Shown: one piece after another, positions 33,338-44,745 of the stretch
Position numbering within the stretch: position 1 is the first letter of the stretch
How the letters are laid out: each line of letters starts with the position of its first letter
Source of the DNA: Rosa chinensis
Taxonomy: Eukaryota > Streptophyta > Magnoliopsida > Rosales > Rosaceae
Assembly: GCF_002994745.2 (NCBI RefSeq)
Contig: NC_037090.1
Location: 9,669,501 to 9,733,500 of the forward strand
Direction: 5' to 3'
Length of the DNA stretch: 64,000 nucleotides
Position numbers and translations under genes: made by a program
The notes under the pieces: model-generated
The model's input: only the letters and a program-made list of their open reading frames with translations
Databases searched by the model: none
What the model was told of the DNA's origin: nothing

Positions 33338-35133
33338 TTGTGGGATTGAGGTAGAGGAAGAAGCGTTTGGGGATCGAGAATCTAGGGTTTGGAAGAGTTG
33401 GAGTTTTGAAGGGAGTGAATGGAAATCAAGGTCAAATTGGGGAGAGGAGGATGAAGGAAGAAGCTAGAGTTTTTTTTTTCGTGGTGAGATGTTTTTGTCT
33501 TATAATGACTATTTTAGCCCTTGAAGCGGGTCCGATTGTCAGAGTTAACGTCCAATTTGAACGGAATCTGAGAAATTGGACACGGCTAACTAAAATTGGA
33601 AAGCTTGGGGGGTAATTATTCAAAATTGAGAGTAAAGGGGGTGTCATCCTTAGGGGGTAAACTGAAATTAATCCAAATTAGAATATATGATTAAATTGAA
33701 GAGTTTTGGACTCTGGTGTTTCTGATTCTTCGAGTTGTTTGATTATTTTGACTTGTGTTTCTCATTTTTAATTTTCTGATTCTTCGAGTTTTGGACTGTT
33801 CTGTTTTGGTCCTTTTGGACTTTGGCACTTTGCTAGTTTGCTACTTTGCTTACTGTATGTATATGTTTTGGTAGTTTTTTATGGGACTTGGTTAATTGAA
33901 TTGCAATTCAGTTTGAAATAATAATATTTGGCAATTTTGGATGGGACTTGATTAATTGAATTGCATATGTTTTGGCCTCTATGAATGGGAATAGAATCAA
34001 TTCATTCAATTGACAGGTTGTATGCTTAGTTTAATTATGCACTCTTATGGACTTTTCCAACATTATAATATAAAATGAATTTTTATTTATATAATTATAT
34101 GTTATAAAATAAAATATAAAATAAAATAAAAATAAAAAACCGCCTAGGTCCCAGGGCGCTAGTCCCCTGCCTTCCGCCTGACTAGCGCCTAGCGTTTTTT
34201 AGAACCTTGATTACCAGTAACAGATTCATCATCTCATCCAAATTTTCTCCCATCTTCAAATAACTACCAAGGCTATGACAGTCTGATGAAATCAATAACC
34301 AGGAATAATTCAATTTCAACCAAATCGAACCAAACTCAGTTGCTTTGCTTCTTATTATCACTACAAGAGTAAAACTTTGATTCAAGGTTGGGAATATACC
34401 TTCAAGAACCGACTACAACCAACTTAGTTTCCTAGAAATCCTTGTCGAGACTGGGTTAATGATGAACTGGAGATTCGAAGCCCACAACCAACATGCTTCT
34501 GACTTCCAGTTTCAATTGTGATCAGCCTTCGTCTACAGTTGCAACCAATATAGAAACTAAGCCAAAGAGAGCCAAAAAAATTTTTAAACTTTTCGCCCTC
34601 GATTTTCCTTTCACAGCCGACGATTGAACAAACAGAGACTAGAACCATGACAGCAACAACGAGAGGAAGAGATCGGTGTACGTGCACCAGCCAGAGGTGA
34701 GGGTTTTGGGTGAGGAATTACACTCTGACAATGCAGTCGGGAAGGTTTTGGGTGAGAAATTGCTTGAGGGGTTCTTGGAAGACGAAGGTCTAGGTGAAGG
34801 GGGTGGCGAACATGGAGGTGTCGGGGGAGATAGCGTCATTTAGGAGCATAATTCTGTAGGTGGGTTTATGGGTAGAAATGGAACTCCATTGGGGGGGGAG
34901 AGAGAGATAAAAATTAGAAATCATATTGATTGGAGCAAATTTTGAAATTTGGACCCGAGTGATGGAAATTAGAAGTGTAGGGACCAACAAAATTAATTCT
35001 CAGAAAGAGGCACCAAATTAATTTTAACTCCAAAGTTCAAAAGAGTAAACTGAATTTAATCCTATATTTAGTTACAAATTTAGATGACTAGCCAAAAAAG
35101 AAAACACCAATGTATGTGGAATAAAAGTCCAAT

Positions 35134-35690
35134 ATTAAATTTTTTTATTTTTTTAAGGAGGTTTGGAACCCAGCCAAGCTGGGAGGCTCATCCCCACGCC
35201 TAACTTATTGCATTAGAATTGAAAACTTGCATCAAGGGGGCATAAGACCTTCACCTCGTGTACCTCGTGCATAATTACAAGAATCCTTGTAGAGGACATC
35301 CTGAATAATAGTAGGTGCCTCATCTAACTATACATCATCTAGATAAATAGAGCTAGTAAGGTGAGCAAGTCTATTAACTACATCATTTAAGACATGAGAG
35401 ATCTGAATTGAGTGTAAAGATGTCAAATAGGACTTACAATCATCGATAATGCGCTCAACATCAGGCCAATGTTCCATATTTTGATTCAGGGCAACAACCA
35501 TCAGTGAGCAATCACTTTCAAGCTAGAAACCATCCCACCCTTGGTATATAGCTAGGAGTAGGCCTGCTCTATAAGCTTCTGCCTCCATGTGAAGAGAGGA
35601 AAGAACATGGGGAAAATATCGTGCCATAGCTGCCAAGCAAGTACCAAACTCATTCTTTGTAGGACAAGAAAGAATGAATTTTCTCGCTAA
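35134..35690 (-). pseudogene. LINE-derived RNase H (RVT_3) remnant with 3' end
   Basis: On the minus strand 35690 to about 35230 translates, with stops, to segments such as HMEAEAYRAGLLLAIYQGWD, LESDCSLMVVALNQN and HVLNDVVNRLAHL. The acidic residues in MEAEAYRAG and LESD match the RNase H active-site pattern of plant LINEs and RNase H-like ORFs. The end is GGGGATGAGCCTCCCAGC, then an A-rich tail (complement of the T-rich 35134-35156). It is degenerate; no TSD was found. Confidence 0.7.
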
Positions 35691-35744
35691 TTAGCTAATT
35701 TGTTTTACTTGTCATTTCATTCTTCTTGCTAAGTTCTTCAACAG

Positions 35745-35870
35745 ATTCTCCCTACCCTCCAAATCATTGTTAGATGCATACTTTTCTACTAGATCTAATA
35801 AATGATTAGGCTTTGTTCAATGATTATAGTGTTATATGGTACATTCAAGGACTTTTGGTTTCTTGAATCG
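35745..35870. repeat. Second copy of a dispersed repeat
   Basis: This is a direct copy of about 21505-21650, at roughly 85-90 per cent identity by eye. It follows the LINE remnant, and its class is not clear. Confidence 0.6.
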
Positions 35871-36734
35871 GAAGGTATGGGAATTGACAACTTGCATGCA
35901 CTTGGGACAGTAGATGGATATCATATCTACCCGATTTGCCAACCTCTTTTCAAAACGTCGGTGTTCGATGTTAGATTGAATTTGAACACATGAAGCTGTC
36001 CTCGATTGGTGATACATGAACTGAAAGAAACTTTCTACTAACCCTTATTTTAGCTTCATTCTCACCTTGTACCTTAGTAACTTCGTTTTGCATAATTGCT
36101 TGCATCTTATTTATGAAATGCAATTTTATTTTGCTTCTATATTTTATGAAAAAAATCAAGTCGCAAATGAATTAGTAGATTTTGAAACTTCCTCATATTT
36201 GATTCGGTAGGATTTAGCTCCACATGTTTTTGTAATGGGGACCGAATGATTCTTCTTAATTTTTGTTTTTGTTGATATTGTCAAGAGATCTTGTATAATT
36301 TCCATCATCACAGTATTGAGTAAGGCTATAGTATGTTAATATTTCTCATACATCATCTATTTTTATCACACTGAAGACTCATTTTACCATTTTAATGACT
36401 CATTTTACTACTTGAGGACTCATGTGGTAACTAATTTTTTTTTACCACTTTAAGGACTCATATTACCAATTTAAGAACTAATATTATTATTTTGAGGACT
36501 CATTTTACCACTTTTAAGACAATTGTATGCATGTCATACGTTAACACATTGTATAATTTCCCCACAGTATTACTTCTTTCTATTAAAATAAATACTCTTC
36601 ATTTCATCGAAGTTCATAAAAAGAAAAGCAAAAAACCTGACTCCATCTTCTTCTATTGGACCAGTTAGAAAGTGTTGGATTACTCAGCACGTGTTTAACT
36701 CTCTCTTCTCTTATGCGACCTAAATCAATACCTC
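35871..36734. other. Intergenic with an AT-rich minisatellite
   Basis: No gene is seen. From about 36375 to 36520 a unit of about 25 bp, (A/T)GAGGACTCATTTTACCAC(T), occurs six or more times with variation. Confidence 0.5.
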
Positions 36735-37753
36735 TTCTAGTCTTCATATAAGGGGGCGTTTACTAATATAGTATTATTGAATGAGATTGAGAAAGAATAT
36801 GAGAGAGAGAGCTAAATCAATACCTCTTCTAGTCTTCTTATAAGGGGGCGTTTACTAATATAGTAATATTGAATGAGATTGAGAAAGAATATGAGAGAGG
36901 GAATGGCAGAGAGAAGGAGTCGAATATATAATGACTACTTGTTATTCGGAATCAGAAATAGAATCGAAATCGTAATAAAATTGATTACAAAAATACCTTT
37001 AGATATAACTTAGCAATGAAATACAAACATTTTAATTAGAAAAGAAAGAGCATTTTGGAAGCCCCTAAATAAATTTGATTGTGGTACGTATATAGGTAAA
37101 TCCCATAAATTACTTCGATTGTGGTATATATAGGTTAATGTGATTGAAAAGTATTGATCTTAATTTACATGCCAAGCATAAGGGATGGTTAATTTGTTAT
37201 CAAAAGCCAATAAGCTGCTGCGTTATAATCTAAAGTTATGAACATCAATGTTAGATTATGAGAATTGAACTAAAAAATAATAAGAACTAATAAATAATCA
37301 TGAACCATGAACCTCATCTCAACCAACATCCCCACAAAGCTATAGTGCATCCTCAAGTTCAGATTGTCTTAGAGACATCTGAGAATGATAGCATTGAACC
37401 ACATCTCAACCAATCAAATGAGAAATTAGCTCAATTAATAGGCTAACCAAAACCTGAGATTGATAACCAATATAATCATGAACCATAGATATAATCAAAA
37501 CTTGAGAAATGGGTAGTTTTGGATCTTCATAAAATTAAGAGGTCAGTTTTGAAATGAAAACTGATTCACCAAGGAATCATAATGAATACCTACTCCCTCC
37601 CACAGAATGAAAAGAATGAATGGCTCCAAATTTTGTTGTGGGATCCGCACAAGGTTGATTCCGCATTACGGTTAGTAAATGCAAAATTAAAGGGGAATGG
37701 GAATGACTCCTCAGTGGGGAGATTCATTCCGATTACGCTTTAATAAACACCCC
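36735..37753. mobile_element. PIF/Harbinger-like non-autonomous element with duplicated left end
   Basis: The left end AAGGGGGCGTTTACTAATAT and the right-end complement TGGGGTGTTTATTAAAGCG form short TIRs of the Harbinger style, with ATTCCGATT-type words near the right end. The left end is present twice in tandem: about 100 bp including CTAAATCAATACCTCTTC, GGGGGCGTTTACTAA and GAATGAGATTGAGAAAG is repeated (about 36719-36823 and 36824-36900). A clean 3-bp TSD could not be fixed. No transposase is present. Confidence 0.55.
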
Positions 37754-40180
37754 ATAAATAATCACGTGTCCCTTAATTTCACCTTATTATATGTAAAATC
37801 ATTCTCCTCTAATTATCAGCTATTGTTTAAGTTACAAATACTCCCCTTTTGTTAAAAAGGTTGAGTTAAACAAATGCAGCTGGGCCATGAGATTGTCAGT
37901 AATATGATGAGTTCTTCCATATCAACAAAGATTGCAGGGCCATGCAGTGATAGTGAGGACAGCGGTGGTGGTGGTGGTGGTGGTCGCCGTCTCAGGACCA
38001 TTGATCGGCGACTAATGTGGAAATGTAGGGCCATAGATCAGTATATATCCTTTGGGTCCAGCTAGAGTTGCAACGGCACAACGCAACGTACAAGGAGTTC
38101 AATGAGTGTTTGAGATAAAGTCGTCTTTTCAAAATCTATTTAGGTAGGATTTCAAGTCACGAATTTTGGTTGGCTTTTCTTGCATATCCCTTTCATAATA
38201 TAATTCATCTTTAAAATTAGACAGATTGAAGCGATTGCACGTGAATTAGTTCAAATTCATTTTTTTCAAATATTTGTTATTAGTTATTTTAAAAATATAA
38301 TCATTAAGTCAAGCTAATTCCAATTGGGTTGCCATAGTTTAAGGAGTCAACAATACTAAATTGTGTCAAGAGTATATGGAAACTTTAAGAGCTTATACTT
38401 GCATATTACTCCTCCTGCATGGTTAAATACTATAACATAATGTTGTTAATTAATGGATTAGACAATTACTCCGCCACTCAGTATAAAATTATGTATACTT
38501 TCAGAGGAAAAAATGAAACTTCACATACCGTTGATCTTGGGAATCAACAAAGAAACTAAAAGTTGTGAATTTTAGAAATTAAACTCATGACATTATTTAA
38601 TCCAGCTGTCCAGAACTCCATAGAGTCTAATATGTTTTTATAATTTATAATTAAAAGTACCAACAAAATAAGTCAAAAATATATATCAAACTAACTTAAT
38701 TGAGTTAACTTCGGAGTGTGTGTTATCGACTCATGTGCACCTTAATCTGCATACCTAAGCCACCGACCGGCACATGCAGATCACTGCATGCACAGTATCG
38801 CAGCTAAACTGCTATCCCTGCAGATACGTGATAAGTAAGACAATCTTTTCCTTGATCCCGTAAAACTGTGATCATCACGATCAGCATCATCGATCACCAT
38901 CTTCCAAATTGAAACGTCCAATACCAAACTAGCTATTGGTCAATGTAGGAAAGTCAAGAGGTCAAAGCCGAGATTAGGTTGTGTATAAATGAAACCATCA
39001 TAGTGTGGCCCCAGAAAGCCCAGGATTTGTGCTGTTGGCCATACTGTGCACAGTTAAGGTGAGCCAGAAAGTGGAGTAAGAGGAGGACTGGCATGGAGGA
39101 GCAGAAGCATCTGTTGGGGGGTATTTAAAAATGGATCTTGTCGTCGCATGAGTAATGCACCCAACGCCAGAACCGGATCAGGCGCCCTATCTTCATGTCA
39201 AACCAGCGTTTAATATCAATATAAATGATTCTACAGGTCCCCCTGCGTTTCTTGCAATCATGCACTCGAAACTGGACCGCACTGCAATGCCGGATTCATA
39301 ACTTTGTATTCTCGAACAATGCTTGATCGGAATTTTATCTTTTGTTTTCTTTATTTGTTACTTTTTTAGATAATTTATCCAACACTTTGTCATTGCAAAG
39401 CTCATTAACTTAATGAAAGTGAATATTTCTTCCAAAAACTTAATTGGAGGCATCTTCTTAATTTTTTTATACGTACACACTTTACAAACATTATTGTAGC
39501 GTGGTCTTAGCATTTGGCTTGTGCACGGCAATGGTAATTGAGCCAAGAATGTAAACCTATAACAGAAACTTCCACTTCTCATGAGAAATGCTGTTTCGAA
39601 TTTTTGTACGAGTCATGTATGGCTGCTACGAAAAGTATCTTAAACCCAGGAGTAGTATTCCCTTGACATTTTTGCAACAAATTGAAGTTGTTTTGCTTAT
39701 TTTTTTTAAGCTAATTAATCGATAGATATATTACTATAAACAGTTTAGAGCTGACAAAAAAAGATTTCGATACTTTATGCATATTCCAAATATATATGAT
39801 GAAAAAGTCTCGGTGGTTGAGACTTGTTTTAAATGTTTTAAATGGATGTAAAGTACGTACACTAATATATCTTTCAATCATGATAATAATTTATGCTAGA
39901 TAGGCTGGTTTCAACCCTCACATTCTTTAGATCGAGTCGCCCTTTGACTCACTTTTCAGGGATAAGTTTTGATTGATATTCTCTTCTCCCCTCTTATATT
40001 TTTAATAAAAATTTAAAAGGAAGGAATGAGTGGCGGTCGGTTTCTGGGTAGCGGTCCTATTTCTTTTTGTTGAGAAAACATCAATATATTTGACGAGTCA
40101 TAAAAAGATATAACTCATATAAGATAATCATTATTACTTGGTAAAGATTTGAAGTTTTTTATGAACACTACTAAAAATAT
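37754..40180. other. Intergenic, no convincing gene
   Basis: The only notable ORF, 37874-38065 on the plus strand (63 residues, with a seven-Gly run from a GGT repeat), has no recognised domain and is likely chance. The rest is AT-rich. No RNA gene or transposon end was recognised. Confidence 0.5.
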
Positions 40181-40192
40181 AATCTATCATGA

Positions 40193-41137
40193 GCAACTTA
40201 CCAAACACCTGAAATTGTCTGGTAAAAAACCCTACTTCTCTCTAGCCGCCGTTTCCTACCGAAGCGCCTTCTCTAGCTTTTCAAGAACGCTCGTCCGGCA
40301 GGCCCAGCGACACTGTCGGCCTTTTGGTCGTGGTGATGTTGCGGTGCTGCCGGACGGGTGGTGCCTACAGAGTTGATGGTGGTTCATGGGTTTCTGGACG
40401 GAGGAAGAAACCAACTTGTTTCACCGGCGTTTCATCCATTTTCGATCCTTTTTGGCAGCGGTGCAGGTTACGGCAGAGTTTCGGGGACAGTGGTTGGGAG
40501 ACTGTGGAGGCGTTTGTTGGTATCCAGTAGACAGCGGGGTGTATTGGGTGTCTGTACCCAATCAGATCGGACCTGGTGGGCATCCAGATTTGGTTACTTG
40601 GGTGGCGACTGCGATGGGAGGTGGCTATCCTGGAAGGGCGGCGACGGGGGTTGTGGCTGCTGCTAGGGCATACATGCTGCAGGGGGTGGAGATGGGTTTG
40701 GACCTGGCTGTGCTTATTGGGCTTCGTTCTTGGGCTAGGTTCTCCTTTGGACCATGATTGAGCTACTAGTCTAGCAAATTATTATTATTTTTTTCTAGGC
40801 CTTTTCTGGTGATCTAGTGGTTTTATCCCAATCCAATTTAGTTTTGCCTGCAAATGGATTTGGCTCTTTGTCTACTTAATTCTTCGTGTCTCTAGTTGTA
40901 CACCAATTGAGGTCTCTAAGCAACTAGATTTACTATAAAGGAGAGTTAGGCTGTGAGGATTTGGGTCCTTTTGTTTTTTAGGCCGAATAAGTGAGCTCAT
41001 GTGTTAGCAATGAGGGTTATTGGTCAATTTGCTTGACGGCTTGTGCCATTTATGATTTTGGTATGAGACAACAATTGACATAACGTGCCTTTTGGCCATA
41101 GATAAGTAATGAAATTATCTATTCCTTCAAAAAAAAA
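40193..41137 (+). mobile_element. Non-LTR retrotransposon-derived insertion, 0.95 kb, poly(A) end
   Basis: A perfect 12-bp TSD, AATCTATCATGA, flanks it (40181-40192 and 41138-41149). The right end is TATTCCTTC followed by an A run. The first half is GC-rich and UTR-like; ORFs of about 100 residues there lack known domains. No reverse transcriptase is present. The layout is the same as at 21719-22737 and 61583-62634. Confidence 0.85.
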
Positions 41138-41149
41138 AATCTATCATGA

Positions 41150-42088
41150 AAAAAATATTCAATTTTTGTTGGCACTGAAAGTTTTTTTTTTCTCCCAAAG
41201 TCAGAAAATTAGGAAAATTGTGAATAAAAAATGGTCAGTATTTTCGAGATCTATCAATTGGAAACCATTTAGAAAATCATGTTTTTCCAACAATGAGTTC
41301 ATGGCATGAAAGAATTTAAATAAAAATAGGGTTTGACATGATTTGGCATTTTTGGAGGTGCTCTGGGGTCACATTCAATTCAATTTTGAAATTCAACTAT
41401 GCCATGAGAAAGTATTCATAAAGTGTGCTTTGAATTTGAAAATCATATAAAAAAATGCATTCTATCAATTGGAATACATTTTAAAATTCATGCTTTATCA
41501 GTGGTGAAATTAAGAAACATGACAATTTGAAAAGAAAAAAAAAGGGTTGTGCATGGTTTGATACATAGGGACGTGTCGTGAGGGTACTCGAGAAACGAAA
41601 TGACATGCCTAAACATGTTATACATTGTTAACACTATTGTTTCTTGAAATTTATGTACCATAGACTCATCATTCTTAAAACATGATTCTTATAATGTTTT
41701 CCAATTGACAGAACACCAAAACCTTAAATAATTTTTCTCTTATGAATTTTATTGTTTTCAGAGTTTGAATAATAGAAAAGATTTAAGTTGTGATTTTTGA
41801 GTTCTGTAAGTTGTAGAAGTGTTTAAAAATAATATTTGATGGTTGAAAATTTTATGTGAGAAAAGAAGACCAGGCGATTTTGGCAAAAAAAAATTGTGTG
41901 CTTGTCCACAATTTTGGGTAGAAATTTTAAAATAATTTGACCAAAAGAGCCTCTATTTGAGAAACATAGGAGGTCTAGTTTCTATAGATTAGGGCATGAA
42001 TTGTAGTTAGTTTGTAATTTTAAATCTTTCTTTTTTACCTTAATAATATAAAGTACTAATTAGAACCACATGTTAAAAAATTAGAGGC
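41150..42088. other. Intergenic, AT-rich
   Basis: No gene is seen. The words TCTATCAATTGGAA recur at about 41253 and 41462 in similar surroundings, suggesting an old imperfect duplication. Confidence 0.5.
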
Positions 42089-42401
42089 TAAGAGTATCTT
42101 TAGCAATGCTAGCTATTTTTGAGTCAAATTTTAGCTAAAGTAGCTAAAAAGTTATTTTAGCTAGCCACTTTGGAATTACGTCTGCATCAATGTTCTCTAT
42201 TTTAGCTAGTTTTGAATTTATATTATTTTTTAAATGAAGTTTAAATAGTTTAGATGTATTTATAAATTATATAAAATAATTTAAAATGAATGTTTTAAAA
42301 TATAGAGACCCTCATCCCGCCCTCTATATTCAGGAGCTAGATAGCTAAAAGTTGTAATAGAGAGCCACTTAGGAGTCTGATGCAGCTGTTAAAATAGATA
42401 A

Positions 42402-42877
42402 TGTTAATGTCTAAACCGCTGAACTTCGGTTAACGCTGATCCGATGGGCGGATCGTTACTTGTGATATTCGGAACTTCCGTTTACCTGTCAAGTAAAATA
42501 CAAAGGGCGTCAGAGGGAGACAATGTTAGGCGGTCTTCTCTTCTCGGATGCCTAAGTTAGTCAATGTATTTATGTTGACAAAGTAACCGTAGGTAAGTAG
42601 TAAATGTGTAATAGGTGAAGAGGGAGCTGATCTTCTCCATGTTTTCGATGTGGGACTGATGTGATTAAGTCCCCAACTTCTGGAGCTTCTGATGCTGTCT
42701 TGGCACGGCGTGTGGTGACGCGTTGGCGATGATCTGGGGGTAAGCCGGGGCTCAGGCGGTAGCCTGTTTGGCTGTGTTCCGGTAGGTCACTCCTTTGGCT
42801 GGAGTTGGTACCCCTGGCGGTAGTATGAACGTGGTTCATTGTAGCTAATTTTTCTTGCAAATGCCTATGTAAGTACA
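42402..42877 (-). repeat. 3' LTR of the Tat element
   Basis: This LTR is 476 bp. It differs from the 505-bp partner by scattered substitutions and lacks a segment of about 30 bp near TTAATGAGGAGTGATGATAG. The sequence next to it (complement ACTTGGGGGACT) is the polypurine tract. Confidence 0.9.
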
Positions 42878-43384
42878 AGTCCCCCAAGTCCCCAGTCAAG
42901 GAGGGCAATCTTGGTTGGGGAGTTGCATAGCTGTTCGAAGCGTTACTTCCGCTAGACTTGCAAGAGCATAATTAGAGTAAGTGCGTTGTCAACCATGGTC
43001 CTACTCAGCAAACGCTTTGTACCCTTTCCGGTGGGCCCCTGCTAGGCCCCCCAGGGAGTCCCCCACTCCCTGGCTAAGATAGACCTCCTTTTGGTCAGTA
43101 TATTATTTGTTGAGGGGAGCTGCACTGAGCTGAGGGTGTTGGGTAGCGAGCCTAAACTTTGGTACCCGAGTGACGGGGGTCCACGTGCCTGATCAGGGCT
43201 GCCGTAGACTGTTGACGTGTCTCCGTATCCCGGAGGGACGTGGCCTGACTGTAACGCTAAGTAGTGGTCGTCGTCAAGACGAGGCGTTGCCTTGGAATCG
43301 CCTTTGGTGGAAGTCCCTCCGCTGATGGTAAGCGGAAGTAGTGTTGCTGGGATCAATTTGGTGGTGGTCCAGTGAACGAGGATG

Positions 43385-43700
43385 TCACTTGTAAGATGAC
43401 AAGGGAGAAGTTCCGCTAGCAGAGTTGCGCTTAGCGGAGGCTGTCTCGCTTGCAAGATGACAAGGGAGAAGTTTCGCTAGTGGAGTTGTGCTTAGCGGAG
43501 GCTGTCTCGCTTACAAGATGACAAGGGAGAAGTTTCGCTAGCAGAGTTGTGCTTAGCGGAGGCTGTCTCGCTTGCAAGATGACGAGAAGTTCCGCTAGTG
43601 GAGTTGCGCTTAACGGAGGCTGTCTCGCTTGCAAGATGACAAGGGAGAAGTTCCGCTAGCGGAGTTGCGCTTAGCGGAGGCTACCTCGCTGAGTTGTGAC
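43385..43700. repeat. Tandem array, five units of about 60 bp
   Basis: Five units contain CTTAGCGGAGGCTGTCTCGC, AAGATGAC(AAGG)GAGAAGTT and CGCTAG(C/T)(A/G)GAGTTG. The array is in the 3' region of the Tat element. Confidence 0.9.
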
Positions 43701-44029
43701 CTGCCTCTTCGATGGTCGCTTTGGCTGGACACTTCGTCTGACGGCGTTCGACACGTGTGTTTGGCTCCAGTTTTGTTGTAGCTGATCAACAGTCTCTTTT
43801 CTTGCATGGGTGTGCCAGCACCATCGGGTGCGGTCATCGGGGGTGTCCCTTGACCTGACTTCTGTCGAGCGATTGTAGACGAGGAGAGCACCAACCTCGT
43901 CGCTGGATTCTCTGTGCCTTGTGGCGAGGACTTTTGCTGAGCTTCTTGAAAATCACAATCGATACTCGATGTTGTAGATCGAGCAGAGCGAGAACCACTG
44001 GGAAGTGAGGAGAACTTGCTAAAGCGTGA

Positions 44030-44745
44030 CTTTAGCTTGGCTGGGTTGCTAGGGCCTTACCCTTGCTTGGCTGGTTCTGTAACCGTTGTGGTTGTGGCAC
44101 TACCGTCGGCTCCCGAGGAGACTAGGACCGAAGTACGTTGGCAGAGGGTTTGGTGGCACTGAAAGTCGGCTTTTGAGAAGACTAGGACTAGGAGTGTGAT
44201 CACCGGTAAGAGAAAGAGAAGGAGAAGAGTTGCTCTTAGAGAGGTTGCTCTAGGGAGAACTTAGATCATCTCAGAGATGTTTTGATGTTGTGAATGTGTT
44301 TGTTGATTGGATTCTTATTTTTTTGTGCGAGGGCATTACCCTTGTTTGGCTGGTTCTGTAATCGTTGTGGTCGCGGCACTACTGTCGGCTCCCGAGGAGA
44401 CTAGGACTAGGAGTGTGATCACCGGTAAGAGAAAGAGAAGGAGAGGAGTTGCTCTTAGAGAGGTTGCTCTAGAGAGAACTTAGATCATCTTAGAGATGTT
44501 TTGATGAGTGAATTGTGTTCTTGTTTGTTGTGTTGTTTTTGGTCGCGGCACTACCGTCGGCTCCCGAGGAGACTAGGACCGAAGTACGTTGACAGAGGGT
44601 TTGGTGGCACTGAAAGTCGGCTTCTGAGAAGACTAGGACTAGGAGTGTGATCACCGGTAAGAGAAAGAGAAGGAGAGGAGTTGCTCTTAGAGAGGTTGCT
44701 CTAGAGAGAACTTAGATCATCTTAGAGATGTTTTGATGAATGAAT
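44030..44745. repeat. Tandem array, three long units of about 200-250 bp
   Basis: Units share CACTACCGTCGGCTCCCGAG, GACTAGGACTAGGAGTGTGA, TCACCGGTAAGAGAAAGAGA and ACTTAGATCATCT. One copy is shortened internally. The array is in the 3' region of the Tat element. Confidence 0.85.

Larger units (their letters stand above)
29435..33674. mobile_element. Pack-MULE inside the hAT, carrying an O-fucosyltransferase exon
   Basis: A perfect 9-bp TSD, AAATTAGAA, flanks it (29426-29434 and 33675-33683). The TIRs open with GGATTAATTTCAGTTTACCC on both sides and run about 230 bp (shared CTCTCAATTTTGAAT, AAGCTTTCCAATTT, CAAATTGGACGTTAACTCTG). The TIR start resembles that of the outer MULE (GGATTAAATTCAGTTTAC), so the two are related. 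The interior is a captured host exon split by a solo LTR. Confidence 0.92.
28808..34209. mobile_element. hAT-type element inside the outer MULE
   Basis: A perfect 8-bp TSD, ATTACCAG, flanks it (28800-28807 and 34210-34217), the hAT size. The ends are CAAGGTTCTAAAAATCGGCC on the left and the complement CAAGGTTCTAAAAAACGC on the right, followed by GC-rich GCCTAGGCGCTAGGCG-type motifs on both sides. No transposase is found in the 1.1 kb left after removing the nested Pack-MULE, so it is non-autonomous. A long (CT)n tract lies at about 29048-29084. Confidence 0.92.
24826..35062. mobile_element. Outer non-autonomous MULE, host of a four-level nest
   Basis: A perfect 9-bp TSD, TATATTTAG, flanks it (24817-24825 and 35063-35071). 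The left end GGAAAAAATTCAG and the right-end complement GGATTAAATTCAG open TIRs of over 200 bp, with shared blocks such as GAACTTTG, TGAGAATTA, CACTTCTAATTTCCATCAC and CAAATTTCAAAA. The left TIR resumes at about 28510 (ACAAACCCACCTAC) after an LTR-like insertion. No transposase is visible. Removing the nested insertions leaves roughly 1.5 kb of original element. Confidence 0.9.

Noticed and set aside
37852..38065. Overlapping ORFs on both strands with Pro or Gly runs
   Set aside because: The runs come from one GGT/ACC repeat, and no domain or conserved context was seen.
43385..43700. CRISPR-like array
   Set aside because: The units are contiguous tandem repeats without unique spacers, inside a plant retrotransposon.
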